This document shows positions 17,343 to 25,198 of a stretch of 64,000 nucleotides of DNA, in pieces; the stretch's first letter is position 1; the number at the start of each line of letters is the position of its first letter. The position numbers and the translations under genes were made by a program. The notes beneath the pieces are model-generated. The model saw nothing but the letters and a program-made list of their open reading frames with translations, made no database searches and was not told the DNA's origin. The DNA comes from Amycolatopsis sp. QT-25 (GTDB taxonomy: Bacteria; Actinomycetota; Actinomycetes; Mycobacteriales; Pseudonocardiaceae), in the NCBI RefSeq assembly GCF_029369745.1, contig NZ_CP120210.1, positions 3,596,001-3,660,000 on the forward strand. The letters are read 5' to 3'.

Positions 17343-18274
17343 CCGTGACCCTCGATCCGGCCGTCAAGGAACTGCTCGCCCGCAGCGCCCCCTCGGAGGC
17401 GCCGGTCGGGCCGCTGACGGCTCCCGAGTTGCGTGCCGCCTTCGCCGCTTCGTGGCGACGCCCGGATTCCGTCGAAGAGGTCGCCTCGGTCACCGACCAC
17501 GTCCTGCCCTCCGGCGTGCGCGTGCGGCTCTACCTGCCCGAGTCGGCCGGTCCGGTGCCCGCGTTCGTCTGGATCCACGGCGGCGGGTGGACGATCGGTT
17601 CGATCGACGAGAACGAGGTCGCGTCGCGGGCGGTGTGCAACGTGGCCAGGGTCGCCGTCGTCGCGGTGGACTACCGGCTCGCGCCCGAGCATCCGTTCCC
17701 GGCGGCCCCGGACGACTGCTACGCCGTCGTCGAATGGCTCGCCTCGGGTGGTGCGGGCCCTGCGGTCGATGCCGGGCGGATCGCGATCGGCGGGGAGAGC
17801 GCCGGAGGCAACCTGTCGACGGTGGTCTCGATGATGTCCCGTGACCGGGGCGGCCCGCCGCTGGCCGCGCAGGTGCTGATCTGCCCGGTCTACGGTCATC
17901 CGGACGACGGTTTCCGGTCCTATGCGGACTTCGCCGAAGGTTTCGGCATGACCGCCGGGGCGATGCGGTTCTTCTTCGAGCAGTACGTGTCGGATCCGGC
18001 TCAGCTGAACGATCCGTATCTGCTGCCGCTGCGGGCCTCCGACCTGACGAGGCTCCCGCCGGCGCTGGTGCTCACGGCCGAGTACGACGTCCTGCGGGAC
18101 GAGGGGGAAGAGTTCGCGCGGCGGCTGACCGACGCCGGGACACAGGTCGAGCTGACGCGGTATTCGGGCCAGATCCACGGGTTCTACGGCCTCTACACGG
18201 ATCTTCCGGCTTCGCCGCGCTCGCACCGGCACGTGGCGAGCTTCCTCACCCGGGTCTTCGACCTCCGCAATTAG
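17339..18274 (+). CDS. alpha/beta-hydrolase fold-3 esterase (paralogue of 3911-4834)
   Basis: A 311-residue HSL-family hydrolase with WIHGGGWTIGS (oxyanion hole), VDYRLAPEHPFPAAPDDC, the nucleophile elbow GGESAGGN, acid region TAEYDVLRDEGEEFARRL and catalytic histidine QIHGFYG. The GTG at 17339 overlaps the methyltransferase stop in a GTGA arrangement; a second GTG at 17345 is possible. The open frame extending further upstream is out of register with any homology. The pair is probably one operon under operator site 5. Confidence 0.9.
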   Translation: MTVTLDPAVKELLARSAPSEAPVGPLTAPELRAAFAASWRRPDSVEEVASVTDHVLPSGVRVRLYLPESAGPVPAFVWIHGGGWTIGSIDENEVASRAVCNVARVAVVAVDYRLAPEHPFPAAPDDCYAVVEWLASGGAGPAVDAGRIAIGGESAGGNLSTVVSMMSRDRGGPPLAAQVLICPVYGHPDDGFRSYADFAEGFGMTAGAMRFFFEQYVSDPAQLNDPYLLPLRASDLTRLPPALVLTAEYDVLRDEGEEFARRLTDAGTQVELTRYSGQIHGFYGLYTDLPASPRSHRHVASFLTRVFDLRN

Positions 18275-18287
18275 TCACCTACTTGCG
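18266..18287 (+). repeat. Solo 22-bp half-element related to the 50802-50857 palindrome
   Basis: These 22 bases match the left arm of the palindrome at 50802-50823 at 20 positions and share its own internal inverted ends (CGCAA...TTGCG). It contains the TAG stop of the hydrolase. No second arm is present nearby; a different palindrome starts 11 bp downstream. Confidence 0.55.
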
Positions 18288-18297
18288 GTATCGGCAG

Positions 18298-18340
18298 GAA
18301 CGCCCCTTTCGGGACCGAAAGTGTCCTGAAAGGGGCGTTC
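18298..18340. terminator. Intergenic palindrome between convergent hydrolase and TetR genes
   Basis: Arms 18298-18315 and 18323-18340 pair over 18 bp with one G-U type mismatch and a 7-base loop. The inner GGGAC/GTCCT and the 3' flank TTCACGACA resemble the palindromes at 10130 and 56682. It lies between convergent genes and most likely terminates both. Confidence 0.75.
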
Positions 18341-18365
18341 ACGACATCCAGCGGCGGCCAAGGCG

Positions 18366-18953
18366 TCAGGGGCGGGTGAGGCGCTCGAAGAACGACTCCA
18401 GGTGCTGCCGCTGCAAAGCGATCGTCGAGAACTCCCCGGCGACCAGGCTCATCACGTTCGCCCCGGCGTTGATCAGCACGATCTCGTCGACCAGTTGCTC
18501 GTCGGGGGTCTCGGAGACGATGTCGCCGTCCTCCCGGCCCTCGGTGAGATACCGGTGCAGCAGCCCCCGCCACGAGCGGACGTGCTCGAGGTACTTGTCC
18601 TGCAGTTTGGGGTTGGTCAGCGAAAGCTGCCAGAAGGTGAGCAGGACGCGCCCCGCGGCGATGCGGTCCTCGTCGATGGGCATCGACGAGACGCACAGCT
18701 CGCGGAGCGCGGTGAGGCCACGCAGCTCGTCCAGCTCCACGTACTCGCGCATCATGCCGAGCGCGCGTTCGTAGGTGGCCTGGATGATGTCTTCCTTGCT
18801 CGGGAAGTACAGCTTGAGCGCGCCGTTGGCGAAGCCGGCGGCCGCCGCGATCTCACGCATGGTGGCGGCCTCGATCCCGCCCTGGGTGATCAACTCCCAG
18901 GTGACGTCGACGATATGGCTACGCCGCTCGTCGTGGTCGATGATCTTCGGCAT
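18366..18953 (-). CDS. TetR/AcrR-family transcriptional repressor
   Basis: A 195-residue TetR regulator. The N-terminal helix-turn-helix is about residues 12-58 (RRSHIVDVTWELITQGGIEA, ATMREIAAAAGFANGALKLYFPSKEDII), followed by a C-terminal helical ligand and dimerisation domain resembling TetR_C_6 proteins. The ATG at 18953 follows GGGAGG. An operator copy lies 25 bp upstream, indicating autoregulation; five more copies lie at promoters over the preceding 12 kb, so this is the best candidate for the repressor of the island (inference from motif and position). Confidence 0.92.
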   Translation of the reverse strand: MPKIIDHDERRSHIVDVTWELITQGGIEAATMREIAAAAGFANGALKLYFPSKEDIIQATYERALGMMREYVELDELRGLTALRELCVSSMPIDEDRIAAGRVLLTFWQLSLTNPKLQDKYLEHVRSWRGLLHRYLTEGREDGDIVSETPDEQLVDEIVLINAGANVMSLVAGEFSTIALQRQHLESFFERLTRP

Positions 18954-18977
18954 CGGCAGACCTCCCGCACTGGTTCT

Positions 18978-18991
18978 TCTACCAGTGTAGG
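18978..18991. promoter_or_regulatory. TetR-type operator, site 6 (TetR autoregulation)
   Basis: TCTACCAGTGTAGG fits the shared palindrome with one end mismatch. It sits between the stop of the amidohydrolase (18995) and the ATG of the TetR gene (18953), where it can only regulate the TetR gene's own promoter. Confidence 0.75.
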
Positions 18992-18994
18992 AGA

Positions 18995-20629
18995 TCAGGC
19001 ACGGTGATACACGCGGTGCCCGGCGAACCACGTTTGTGTCACCTTTGTCTTGACGAGCGCGGCCGCGTCGGTCCGGAACGGATCACGGTCGAGGACGACG
19101 AAATCCGCCGACTTCCCGGGGACCAGCGAACCGGTGACGTCGCCCAGCCCCATCGCACGGGCGGCCGCGAGTGTGAAGACCTCGACCGCTTCGGCCAGGG
19201 TGATCGCCTGCTCCGGCCACAGCGCTCCGGGGAAGGTGCCGGTCGGGTCCTGCCGGGTGACGAGACCGTGGATGCCCTCCCAAGCGTTCGGGGATTCGCT
19301 GACCGGCCAGTCCGAACCGCCCGCGACCAGCGCGCCCTCGTCCAGCAGCGACCGGTTCGGCTGCATCCGCCCCGCCCGGTCGCCGGGCAGCACCTCGGCG
19401 ATGGCCGCCGGGATGACGCCGGGCACCCACAAGAACGGCGAGATGTCCGCGGCGACGCCGAGCGCGGCGAAGCGAGGAAGGTCGTCGGGGTGGACGAACT
19501 GCCCGTGCGCGACCTGGAACCGCGCTTCGGTGAAGCCCTCGGCGCGCAGCTTCTCGACGGCGTCGAGCGTCGCGCGCACCGACGCGTCCCCGGTGCAGTG
19601 GACCTTGGCCGAGAGCCCGGCCGCGGCCGCGGTGCGCAGCCAGCCCACGAGTTCTTCGCCCGGCATGGTGGTGGCGCCGTGGTGACAGGCTCCGTGGGCG
19701 GCGTCGGGCAGATACGGTTCCAGGAACGCGGCGGTCCTGGTCGGCGGCACACCGTCGAGGAAGATCTTCACGAAGTCCGGCCGGTGATGCTCGCTCCGGT
19801 ACTGCCCGGCGACCTCCAGCAGCGGTGCCCCGATCGGGTCGAAACCGAAGATCGGGTCGTTGATCAGCAGCGACGACACGACCCACGCGCGCAGTTCACC
19901 CGCGTCGTCGAGCGACTTCAGCGCACGCAGGATGTCCGAGGAGACACCGGCGTCCTGAAACGCGGTCACGCCGTAGGAGTGCAGGGTGCCGATGCCGTGC
20001 CGTGACGCGGCCACGTGCTGGGCCGCGGTGAGTGTCCGGGTCTCGCTGAGCGCCCGCTCGACGGCGACCCCCGCCGCCTCGAGCAGGACGCCGACGGGCT
20101 CGCCGGTGGAAGGATCGCGGACGATCTCCCCGCCCGCCGGGTCGGACGTCGAGGCGGTGATCCCCGCCAGTTCCAGCGCCCGGCTGCTCACCCAGCGGTT
20201 GTGCCTGCTGTCGTCCGAGAGCATGACCGGCCGCCCGCCGGCGGCCTCGTCGAGCGCGTGCCGGGCCGAAGACCGTGAAAGGGCGCTGACCAAAGTGGAC
20301 GCCCAGGCACCCCCGACCACCCACTCGTCCGGCCCGAGCCCGGCGGCCCGCGAGCGGACGGCCGCGAGGATGTCGTCCAGTCCGGCGTCCGGTCCGAAGT
20401 TCAGTTCGAACAGGGCGGCGCGACCGGCGAGGGCGTGGTGGTTGTGCACGTCGACCAGGCCGGGCATCACGAAAGCGCCTTCGAGGTCGACGACCTCGGT
20501 GTTCGGCCCGCGTTCGATGTCCTCCAGGGCCAGCACCTTGCCGTCCTTGATCGCCAGCGAGGAGGCCCAGGGCCTGCCACCGTCCACTGTGTACACGGTG
20601 GCGTTGGTGAAGACGATGTCGGCGGTCAA
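18995..20629 (-). CDS. amidohydrolase family protein (YtcJ-like), second copy
   Basis: A 544-residue metal-dependent amidohydrolase with the opening strand ADIVFTNATVYTVDGGRPWASSLAI, the HxH motif in DVHNHHALAG (about residue 62), KIFLDGVPPTRTAAFLEPY, the barrel histidine KVHCTGDASV, GGSDWPVSESPNAWEGIHG and the C-terminal strand DFVVLDRDPF. The start is a TTG at 20629, 3 bp after the MoaF stop, with GGGAGC upstream. It is downstream of the MoaF-family gene and likely cotranscribed with it and with the amine oxidase. Confidence 0.88.
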   Translation of the reverse strand: MTADIVFTNATVYTVDGGRPWASSLAIKDGKVLALEDIERGPNTEVVDLEGAFVMPGLVDVHNHHALAGRAALFELNFGPDAGLDDILAAVRSRAAGLGPDEWVVGGAWASTLVSALSRSSARHALDEAAGGRPVMLSDDSRHNRWVSSRALELAGITASTSDPAGGEIVRDPSTGEPVGVLLEAAGVAVERALSETRTLTAAQHVAASRHGIGTLHSYGVTAFQDAGVSSDILRALKSLDDAGELRAWVVSSLLINDPIFGFDPIGAPLLEVAGQYRSEHHRPDFVKIFLDGVPPTRTAAFLEPYLPDAAHGACHHGATTMPGEELVGWLRTAAAAGLSAKVHCTGDASVRATLDAVEKLRAEGFTEARFQVAHGQFVHPDDLPRFAALGVAADISPFLWVPGVIPAAIAEVLPGDRAGRMQPNRSLLDEGALVAGGSDWPVSESPNAWEGIHGLVTRQDPTGTFPGALWPEQAITLAEAVEVFTLAAARAMGLGDVTGSLVPGKSADFVVLDRDPFRTDAAALVKTKVTQTWFAGHRVYHRA

Positions 20630-20632
20630 GGC

Positions 20633-21424
20633 TCAGCTCCCGGCGGGGTCGTACGCCTCGGGGTGCACGGTGGTGCTCAGCAGCTTGCCGTGCGCGCCGA
20701 AGGTGAAGTGGGTGGGAGTGTTCCCGGTGGCGTCCAGTCCGAAAAGGACGCCGTGCGAGCGCAGCCGTTTCGCGTCGCGGTGGTCGGCGACGGTCACCGA
20801 AGCGCACGGGATCACTTTCTCCCGCCAGGCGAAGACGTAGATCCCCGGCCGCAGTTCGTAGACCGAGTTCTCGTCGGTGTCCGCGAGCCCCCTCTCCGGA
20901 CCGGCGAGGCACTGCCACGTGTACCAGTGCGGGCTGAGGTACACGTGCTCGTAGGCGTGCTCGGTGCTGTACACCCACAGCACCCGGCGCCCGACCAGCG
21001 ACGTGGTCGGGGCGAGCGGCTCCCCGGTCGGTTCGACGCCGCCGATCGTGGCGGCCACGAAGGACTGAGTGACCCGGGGCGAGGTGTCGCCGATCTTGCT
21101 CAGCACCAGGAGGGCGCGGCCGCGGCGCAGGTCCAGCAGCAGCGTGAACGCCTCGTCCTGCCGCGCCTGCGGGTGGAACTGGACGTAGTACAGGTCGTCG
21201 TCGACCAGGAACGTCTCGCAGCGGTCGGTACCCGTGCCGTGGTAGCTCCATTCGATCCGGGTGCCCGAGAAGGCCGCGGAGAAGGCCGTGCCGTCTTCAC
21301 AGGCGAGCTCGAAGGCGCGGCCGTGCAGGTCCCCGACCGTGGGGGCCTTGTTCGCGTCGAAACCGGGGGCCAGACCGTCCAGCGGCAGCCAGGTGGAGGT
21401 GTCGGACAGGGTCAGTTCGGGCAT
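20633..21424 (-). CDS. MoaF-family protein (monoamine-regulon type), copy 1
   Basis: A 263-residue two-domain MoaF-family protein with lipocalin-like N- and C-terminal halves. Typical blocks are the central RRVLWVYSTEHAYEHVYLSPHWYTWQCL and the C-terminal GIYVFAWREKVIPCASVTV followed by GVLFGLDATGN. Databases often call the family 'molybdenum cofactor biosynthesis protein F', but the name comes from the monoamine (moa) regulon of Klebsiella, and no molybdopterin gene is nearby. Here it is 61 bp after a copper amine oxidase, which supports a role in amine catabolism; its biochemical activity is unknown. No signal peptide. Confidence 0.85.
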   Translation of the reverse strand: MPELTLSDTSTWLPLDGLAPGFDANKAPTVGDLHGRAFELACEDGTAFSAAFSGTRIEWSYHGTGTDRCETFLVDDDLYYVQFHPQARQDEAFTLLLDLRRGRALLVLSKIGDTSPRVTQSFVAATIGGVEPTGEPLAPTTSLVGRRVLWVYSTEHAYEHVYLSPHWYTWQCLAGPERGLADTDENSVYELRPGIYVFAWREKVIPCASVTVADHRDAKRLRSHGVLFGLDATGNTPTHFTFGAHGKLLSTTVHPEAYDPAGS

Positions 21425-21484
21425 CGATGAGTCCTAGTGTCTGGTGATGAACCCGCGTCCGCGATCGACGTCGGCAGGGCGGGT

Positions 21485-23401
21485 TCACGCATTGGTCGCT
21501 TTTCGGGGTAGATCTTCGGCTCCGCCGACAGGTTCCTGATGCTCGTGGGCGGAACAGTGCTCGCCGGAGGCGCCGGAAGGCAGGTCGAGGGCCGGGTTGC
21601 GGTCCAGGAAGCCGTAGGGACGCAGGGAGAAACCGGAGTAGTCGACCGGCATGACCGGCCAGTCCTCCGGACGCGGGATGTGGGTCGGGCCGAAGACGTG
21701 CCACAGCACGAGATCGGTGTCGACGAGGTCGCGGTCGGCGGCGGTCCAGGCGGGCAGGCCCGCTCCGCCCGGATGCGCGTTCGGCCGGTCGCCGGCCGGG
21801 AACCGTTCGTCCGCGCGGTACGGCGTCGCCCACAGGTGCCGGGAGGCGAACGTCGCCCGTTGGTGGACGGTCGATTCCGGCTGCGCCATCAGGGTCGCGG
21901 ACGGCCTCGGCACGAGCTGGTACGCCGTCGGCGAGCCGAGCCGGTTGGTCCGGTCCGCGCTGCGGATCTCCCACACCCGTGCCTTGGCCGGATCCGCGTG
22001 CCGCCGCGCCTCCCGTTCGGTGCGCAGCGGGGTCTCCTTCCAGGTGAAGGCGTTCCCGTACGGATTCCGCTCGCCCATCGGCACCCGTTCGACGTCGACC
22101 TCGACGAGCGAGTTGCGTTCGCCGTCGATCGCCACGTCCAGCCGCGCGCAGAACAGGTGCTGGTGCACCGGCGCGAACAGGCCGGGCGCGATCTCGTTGG
22201 CGTGCGGATGTTCCGTGCCGGGGTGCGCGGCGCCGGCGAAGACGATGCCGGTGGCCTTCGCCTCCAGTTCCACGGTGCCGTCGAGGTAGAGGTACCAGAA
22301 GAAGCCGTAATCGTAGTTGCCGATGGTGGAGATCGACGAGATCACCAGCCGCCGTGACCGGCGCACCTCGGCGCGGCCGGCGAGATCCGTGTGCTTCCAC
22401 AGGATCCCGTAGTCCTCCTCGTGGAGGCAGATCGCGCGCGGGATCTCGACCGGGTGACCGTGGTCGTCGGCGACGAAGGCGGGGAAGTAGTGGATGACGC
22501 CGAGGCAGTCGCAGCCCAGCCGCAGGTCGTTGCCGTTCTTGCCGAGCAGGTACTCACCCGCGTCGAAGTAGCTGATCCAGAACCGGCCGGGTGCGGTGTC
22601 GCCGTAGGGCACCACCATTTCCGGCACCGAGGCCCGGTGGAGCACCGAGCGGTCCTGGAACGAGATCCCGTGCAGGGTCAGGCCCTCCCTGGCGTTGAAG
22701 CCGACCCGGAGCTTCCAGCCCTCCCAGCTGACCTCGTTGCCGTCGATGGTGAAGCTCGGGCCCTCCGGCTGGGTGATTTCGATCGGCTTGAGGGTGGTGC
22801 GGGCCGGGACGTCGTCGTAGCGGCCGTGCTCCGGCGGGACGGGCACGTCGCCTTCGTCCTCCACCCGGATGACACGCTGCCCGGTCAGGTCGATGTGCAC
22901 GATCAGACCTTCGACCGGATGTGCCCAGGGGCTGTCGGATTCGTCGTCGCGCAGGAACGTCAGCGAGCGGATGACCCGGCCGGTCTCGTCGGCCCTGCCG
23001 AAGAAGCCGGGCGCCAGGGGAGCGCAGAAGGCGTGCCCGATCCGGTCGCCGAGCCCGCGCCGCTCCATCGCGGCCTGCCACTGCGGCGACGCCTTGGTGA
23101 TCGACGCGGCGAGGTCGTATTCCTCGAACAGGTACGCGGGCTGGCCTTCGCCGCAGTCCTCGGTGGAGACCACTTCGCGTTTCGCCAGCGAAACGACCAC
23201 GTCGCGGGCCTGGCCGGTCGCGGTGTCCAGCAGCGTGTACTGGACGCGGCGGTCGGGGGCGGCGTCGCCCTTTTCCGGCTCCACCGGCAGCACGGCCGGG
23301 AACCGCGTGGTCTCGGTGAGCAGGCCCTCGCCGTCCAGGATCGCGCGGCCTGCGGTGAGTTCGTCGGCGGTCAACGGGTCGAGCGGATGCGGCCTGGTCA
23401 T
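21485..23401 (-). CDS. Copper-containing (topaquinone) primary amine oxidase
   Basis: A 638-residue copper amine oxidase, which converts primary amines plus O2 to aldehydes, ammonia and H2O2. The topaquinone precursor is Y363 in GNYDYG, the catalytic aspartate is D280 in ISYFDAGEYLLG, and copper ligands are H413 and H415 (VHQHLF) with H568 (LVLWHVFGPTH). Length equals that of Arthrobacter-type enzymes. No signal peptide, so cytoplasmic. ATG 23401 (MTRPHPL) begins the homology; the longer open frame is spurious. It is divergent from two SDR genes and upstream of MoaF and the amidohydrolase. Confidence 0.95.
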   Translation of the reverse strand: MTRPHPLDPLTADELTAGRAILDGEGLLTETTRFPAVLPVEPEKGDAAPDRRVQYTLLDTATGQARDVVVSLAKREVVSTEDCGEGQPAYLFEEYDLAASITKASPQWQAAMERRGLGDRIGHAFCAPLAPGFFGRADETGRVIRSLTFLRDDESDSPWAHPVEGLIVHIDLTGQRVIRVEDEGDVPVPPEHGRYDDVPARTTLKPIEITQPEGPSFTIDGNEVSWEGWKLRVGFNAREGLTLHGISFQDRSVLHRASVPEMVVPYGDTAPGRFWISYFDAGEYLLGKNGNDLRLGCDCLGVIHYFPAFVADDHGHPVEIPRAICLHEEDYGILWKHTDLAGRAEVRRSRRLVISSISTIGNYDYGFFWYLYLDGTVELEAKATGIVFAGAAHPGTEHPHANEIAPGLFAPVHQHLFCARLDVAIDGERNSLVEVDVERVPMGERNPYGNAFTWKETPLRTEREARRHADPAKARVWEIRSADRTNRLGSPTAYQLVPRPSATLMAQPESTVHQRATFASRHLWATPYRADERFPAGDRPNAHPGGAGLPAWTAADRDLVDTDLVLWHVFGPTHIPRPEDWPVMPVDYSGFSLRPYGFLDRNPALDLPSGASGEHCSAHEHQEPVGGAEDLPRKATNA

Positions 23402-23515
23402 GCTTCGCAGTCTTGCCGGTCCGCCCCCGGCTGAAAAGGCCGCCGTGCGGCTGCGGACAAGAAGGGTGCACTGATGGCCAAGCCCCGGTCGCGGCCCGGA
23501 CCGGAGGATGGCGCC

Positions 23516-24235
23516 ATGCGACTGGATCTCGCGGGCAAGGCCGTGCTGGTGACCGGCGCGGCGTCCGGTATCGGCCTTGCCTGCGTCGATGCCTTCCTCG
23601 CCGAGGGCGCGCGGGTCGGCGCCCTCGACCGGGCACCGGTGCCCACCCTCGCCGACGGCCTCCTGGCGGTCCAGGCCGACGTGACCGACGAGTCGTCGGT
23701 GGCCGCCGCCGTCGGTGCCGTCGCCGACCGGTTCGGCGGGCTCGACGTCGTCGTCGGCTGCGCCGGCATCTCCGGCCCGGTGGGGACACCGGTCACCGAA
23801 ACCTCGGCGGCGGACTTCGCCGCGCTCCTGGCGGTCAACGTCACCGGCCAGTTCCTGCTGGTCAAACACGCCGCGCCGTGGCTCACCGCGTCGGGTGGTT
23901 CGGTGGTCCTGCTGGCGAGCGACTCGGCGTTCACCAGCGCGCCCGGCATGGTGCCGTACTGCGCTTCGAAGGGGGCCGTGGTGGCGATGACCAGGGCCCT
24001 GGCGGTCGACCTTCCCGGCGTCCGGGTGAACTGTGTCTGTCCCTCGGTGGTCGACACCCCGATGGCGCGCGGCGATCTCGGCGAAGCGCTCGACGATCCC
24101 GCGTTCCCGGTGCAGGCTCCGGAGGAAGTCGCCTGGCAGGTGCTCCATCTCGCGTCCGCGCGTTCGCGGACGGTCAACGGCCAGGCCGTGCTCGCCGATT
24201 TCGGCGTCTCGGCCCGTTCCGGTTTTCCCGCTTAG
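23516..24235 (+). CDS. short-chain dehydrogenase/reductase
   Basis: A 239-residue SDR with TGAASGIGLAC near residue 12, a catalytic serine in LLASDSAFTSAP and YCASKGAV, and the PSVVDTPMA loop. ATG 23516 has GGAGG at a good distance; an in-frame ATG at 23474 is an alternative adding 14 residues. The C-terminus (NGQAVLADFGVSARS) lacks the usual VDGG. It is divergent from the amine oxidase and followed 14 bp later by a second SDR, so the pair forms an operon. Confidence 0.88.
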   Translation: MRLDLAGKAVLVTGAASGIGLACVDAFLAEGARVGALDRAPVPTLADGLLAVQADVTDESSVAAAVGAVADRFGGLDVVVGCAGISGPVGTPVTETSAADFAALLAVNVTGQFLLVKHAAPWLTASGGSVVLLASDSAFTSAPGMVPYCASKGAVVAMTRALAVDLPGVRVNCVCPSVVDTPMARGDLGEALDDPAFPVQAPEEVAWQVLHLASARSRTVNGQAVLADFGVSARSGFPA

Positions 24236-24249
24236 AAAGGACTCCGCAA

Positions 24250-25050
24250 GTGAAGAAGGTTGTCGCGATCACGGGTGGCGGTACCGGTATCGGTGCCGCG
24301 GTGGCCCGCCGGTACGCCGACGAGGGTGCCCAGGTGGTGGTGCTCGGACGGCGGCGCGAGCCGCTGGAAAAGGTGGCGGCGGAAACCGGGGCGTACGTCG
24401 TCACCTGTGACGCCAGCGAACGCGAAGCCACCGAGAACGCCGTGGCCGAGATCGTCGGCAGGTTCGGCAGGCTGGACGTCGTGGTGGCCAACGCCGGCGG
24501 GCACGGCCTGTCTTCGGTGGTCGACACCGGCGACGAGGAGTGGGAACTGGCCCTGCGCTCGAACCTCTCCAGCGCGTTCGTGTTCTGCCGGGCGACGCTG
24601 CCGTCGCTGGTCGAAACCGGTGGTCAGGTGGTCATCGTGTCCTCGCTGGCCGGACTGTTCGCCGGGCCGAACGTCGCGGGCTACACCGTCGCCAAGCACG
24701 CGCTGATCGGCCTGACGCGCTCGATCGCCCGCGACTACGGGCCGAAGGGCGTCCGCGCGAACGCGGTCTGCCCCGGTTGGGTGCGCACGCCGATGGCGGA
24801 CGGAGAGATGGACCAGTTCGCCGAGGCCGCGGGCTTCGACGGCGGTCACGCCGAGGGCTACCGGCGGGTCACCGCCGAGGTCCCGCTCCGCCGTCCCGCC
24901 GAACCGGAGGAGATCGCCTCCATCGTGCGGTTCCTGGGGTCTTCGGAGTCTTCGTACATCACCGGTGCGGTGATCGTGGCCGACGGCGGCGCCCACGTCG
25001 TCGATCTGCCGACGCTGGCCTTCGAACGGGCGGGCATGGGTTCTCATTGA
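24250..25050 (+). CDS. short-chain dehydrogenase/reductase (3-oxoacyl-ACP reductase-like)
   Basis: A 266-residue SDR with TGGGTGIGAAVARRY at the N-terminus, VANAGGHG, catalytic serine in IVSSLAGLFAG, YTVAK for the YxxxK pair, CPGWVRTPM, and the C-terminal VADGG. The start is GTG 24250, preceded by AAAGGA; the open frame running upstream overlaps the first SDR in another frame and is not coding. Probably reduces or oxidises a carbonyl/alcohol in the amine-oxidase branch (inference). Confidence 0.9.
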   Translation: MKKVVAITGGGTGIGAAVARRYADEGAQVVVLGRRREPLEKVAAETGAYVVTCDASEREATENAVAEIVGRFGRLDVVVANAGGHGLSSVVDTGDEEWELALRSNLSSAFVFCRATLPSLVETGGQVVIVSSLAGLFAGPNVAGYTVAKHALIGLTRSIARDYGPKGVRANAVCPGWVRTPMADGEMDQFAEAAGFDGGHAEGYRRVTAEVPLRRPAEPEEIASIVRFLGSSESSYITGAVIVADGGAHVVDLPTLAFERAGMGSH

Positions 25051-25181
25051 GGGGTGAGGCAACCGTGGCGTACTGAAGCCGGAGGCGGGCGCGAAATCGC
25101 CGAAGGGTCTGGCGTGGGCTCAACAACCCACAAGGAGCTTCACGCCTCCTGCACCCGCTATGCCGCCGCCTCACCCCTGCC

Positions 25182-25198
25182 GAAGTCCGTGAAGGCCT
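25182..25198 (+). repeat. Left fragment of a long palindrome split by the IS30 element
   Basis: These 17 bases are the exact reverse complement of 26481-26497 on the other side of the insertion sequence. Joined to 26450-26464, which begins with the same GCCT, they restore a left arm complementary to 26470-26497. The palindrome was therefore intact before the element inserted. Confidence 0.8.

Noticed and set aside
20633..21424. Molybdenum cofactor biosynthesis role for MoaF
   Set aside because: No molybdopterin genes in the window; context is amine catabolism.
23413..24249. Extension of the second SDR upstream of GTG 24250
   Set aside because: It overlaps the whole first SDR gene in another frame and has no homology.
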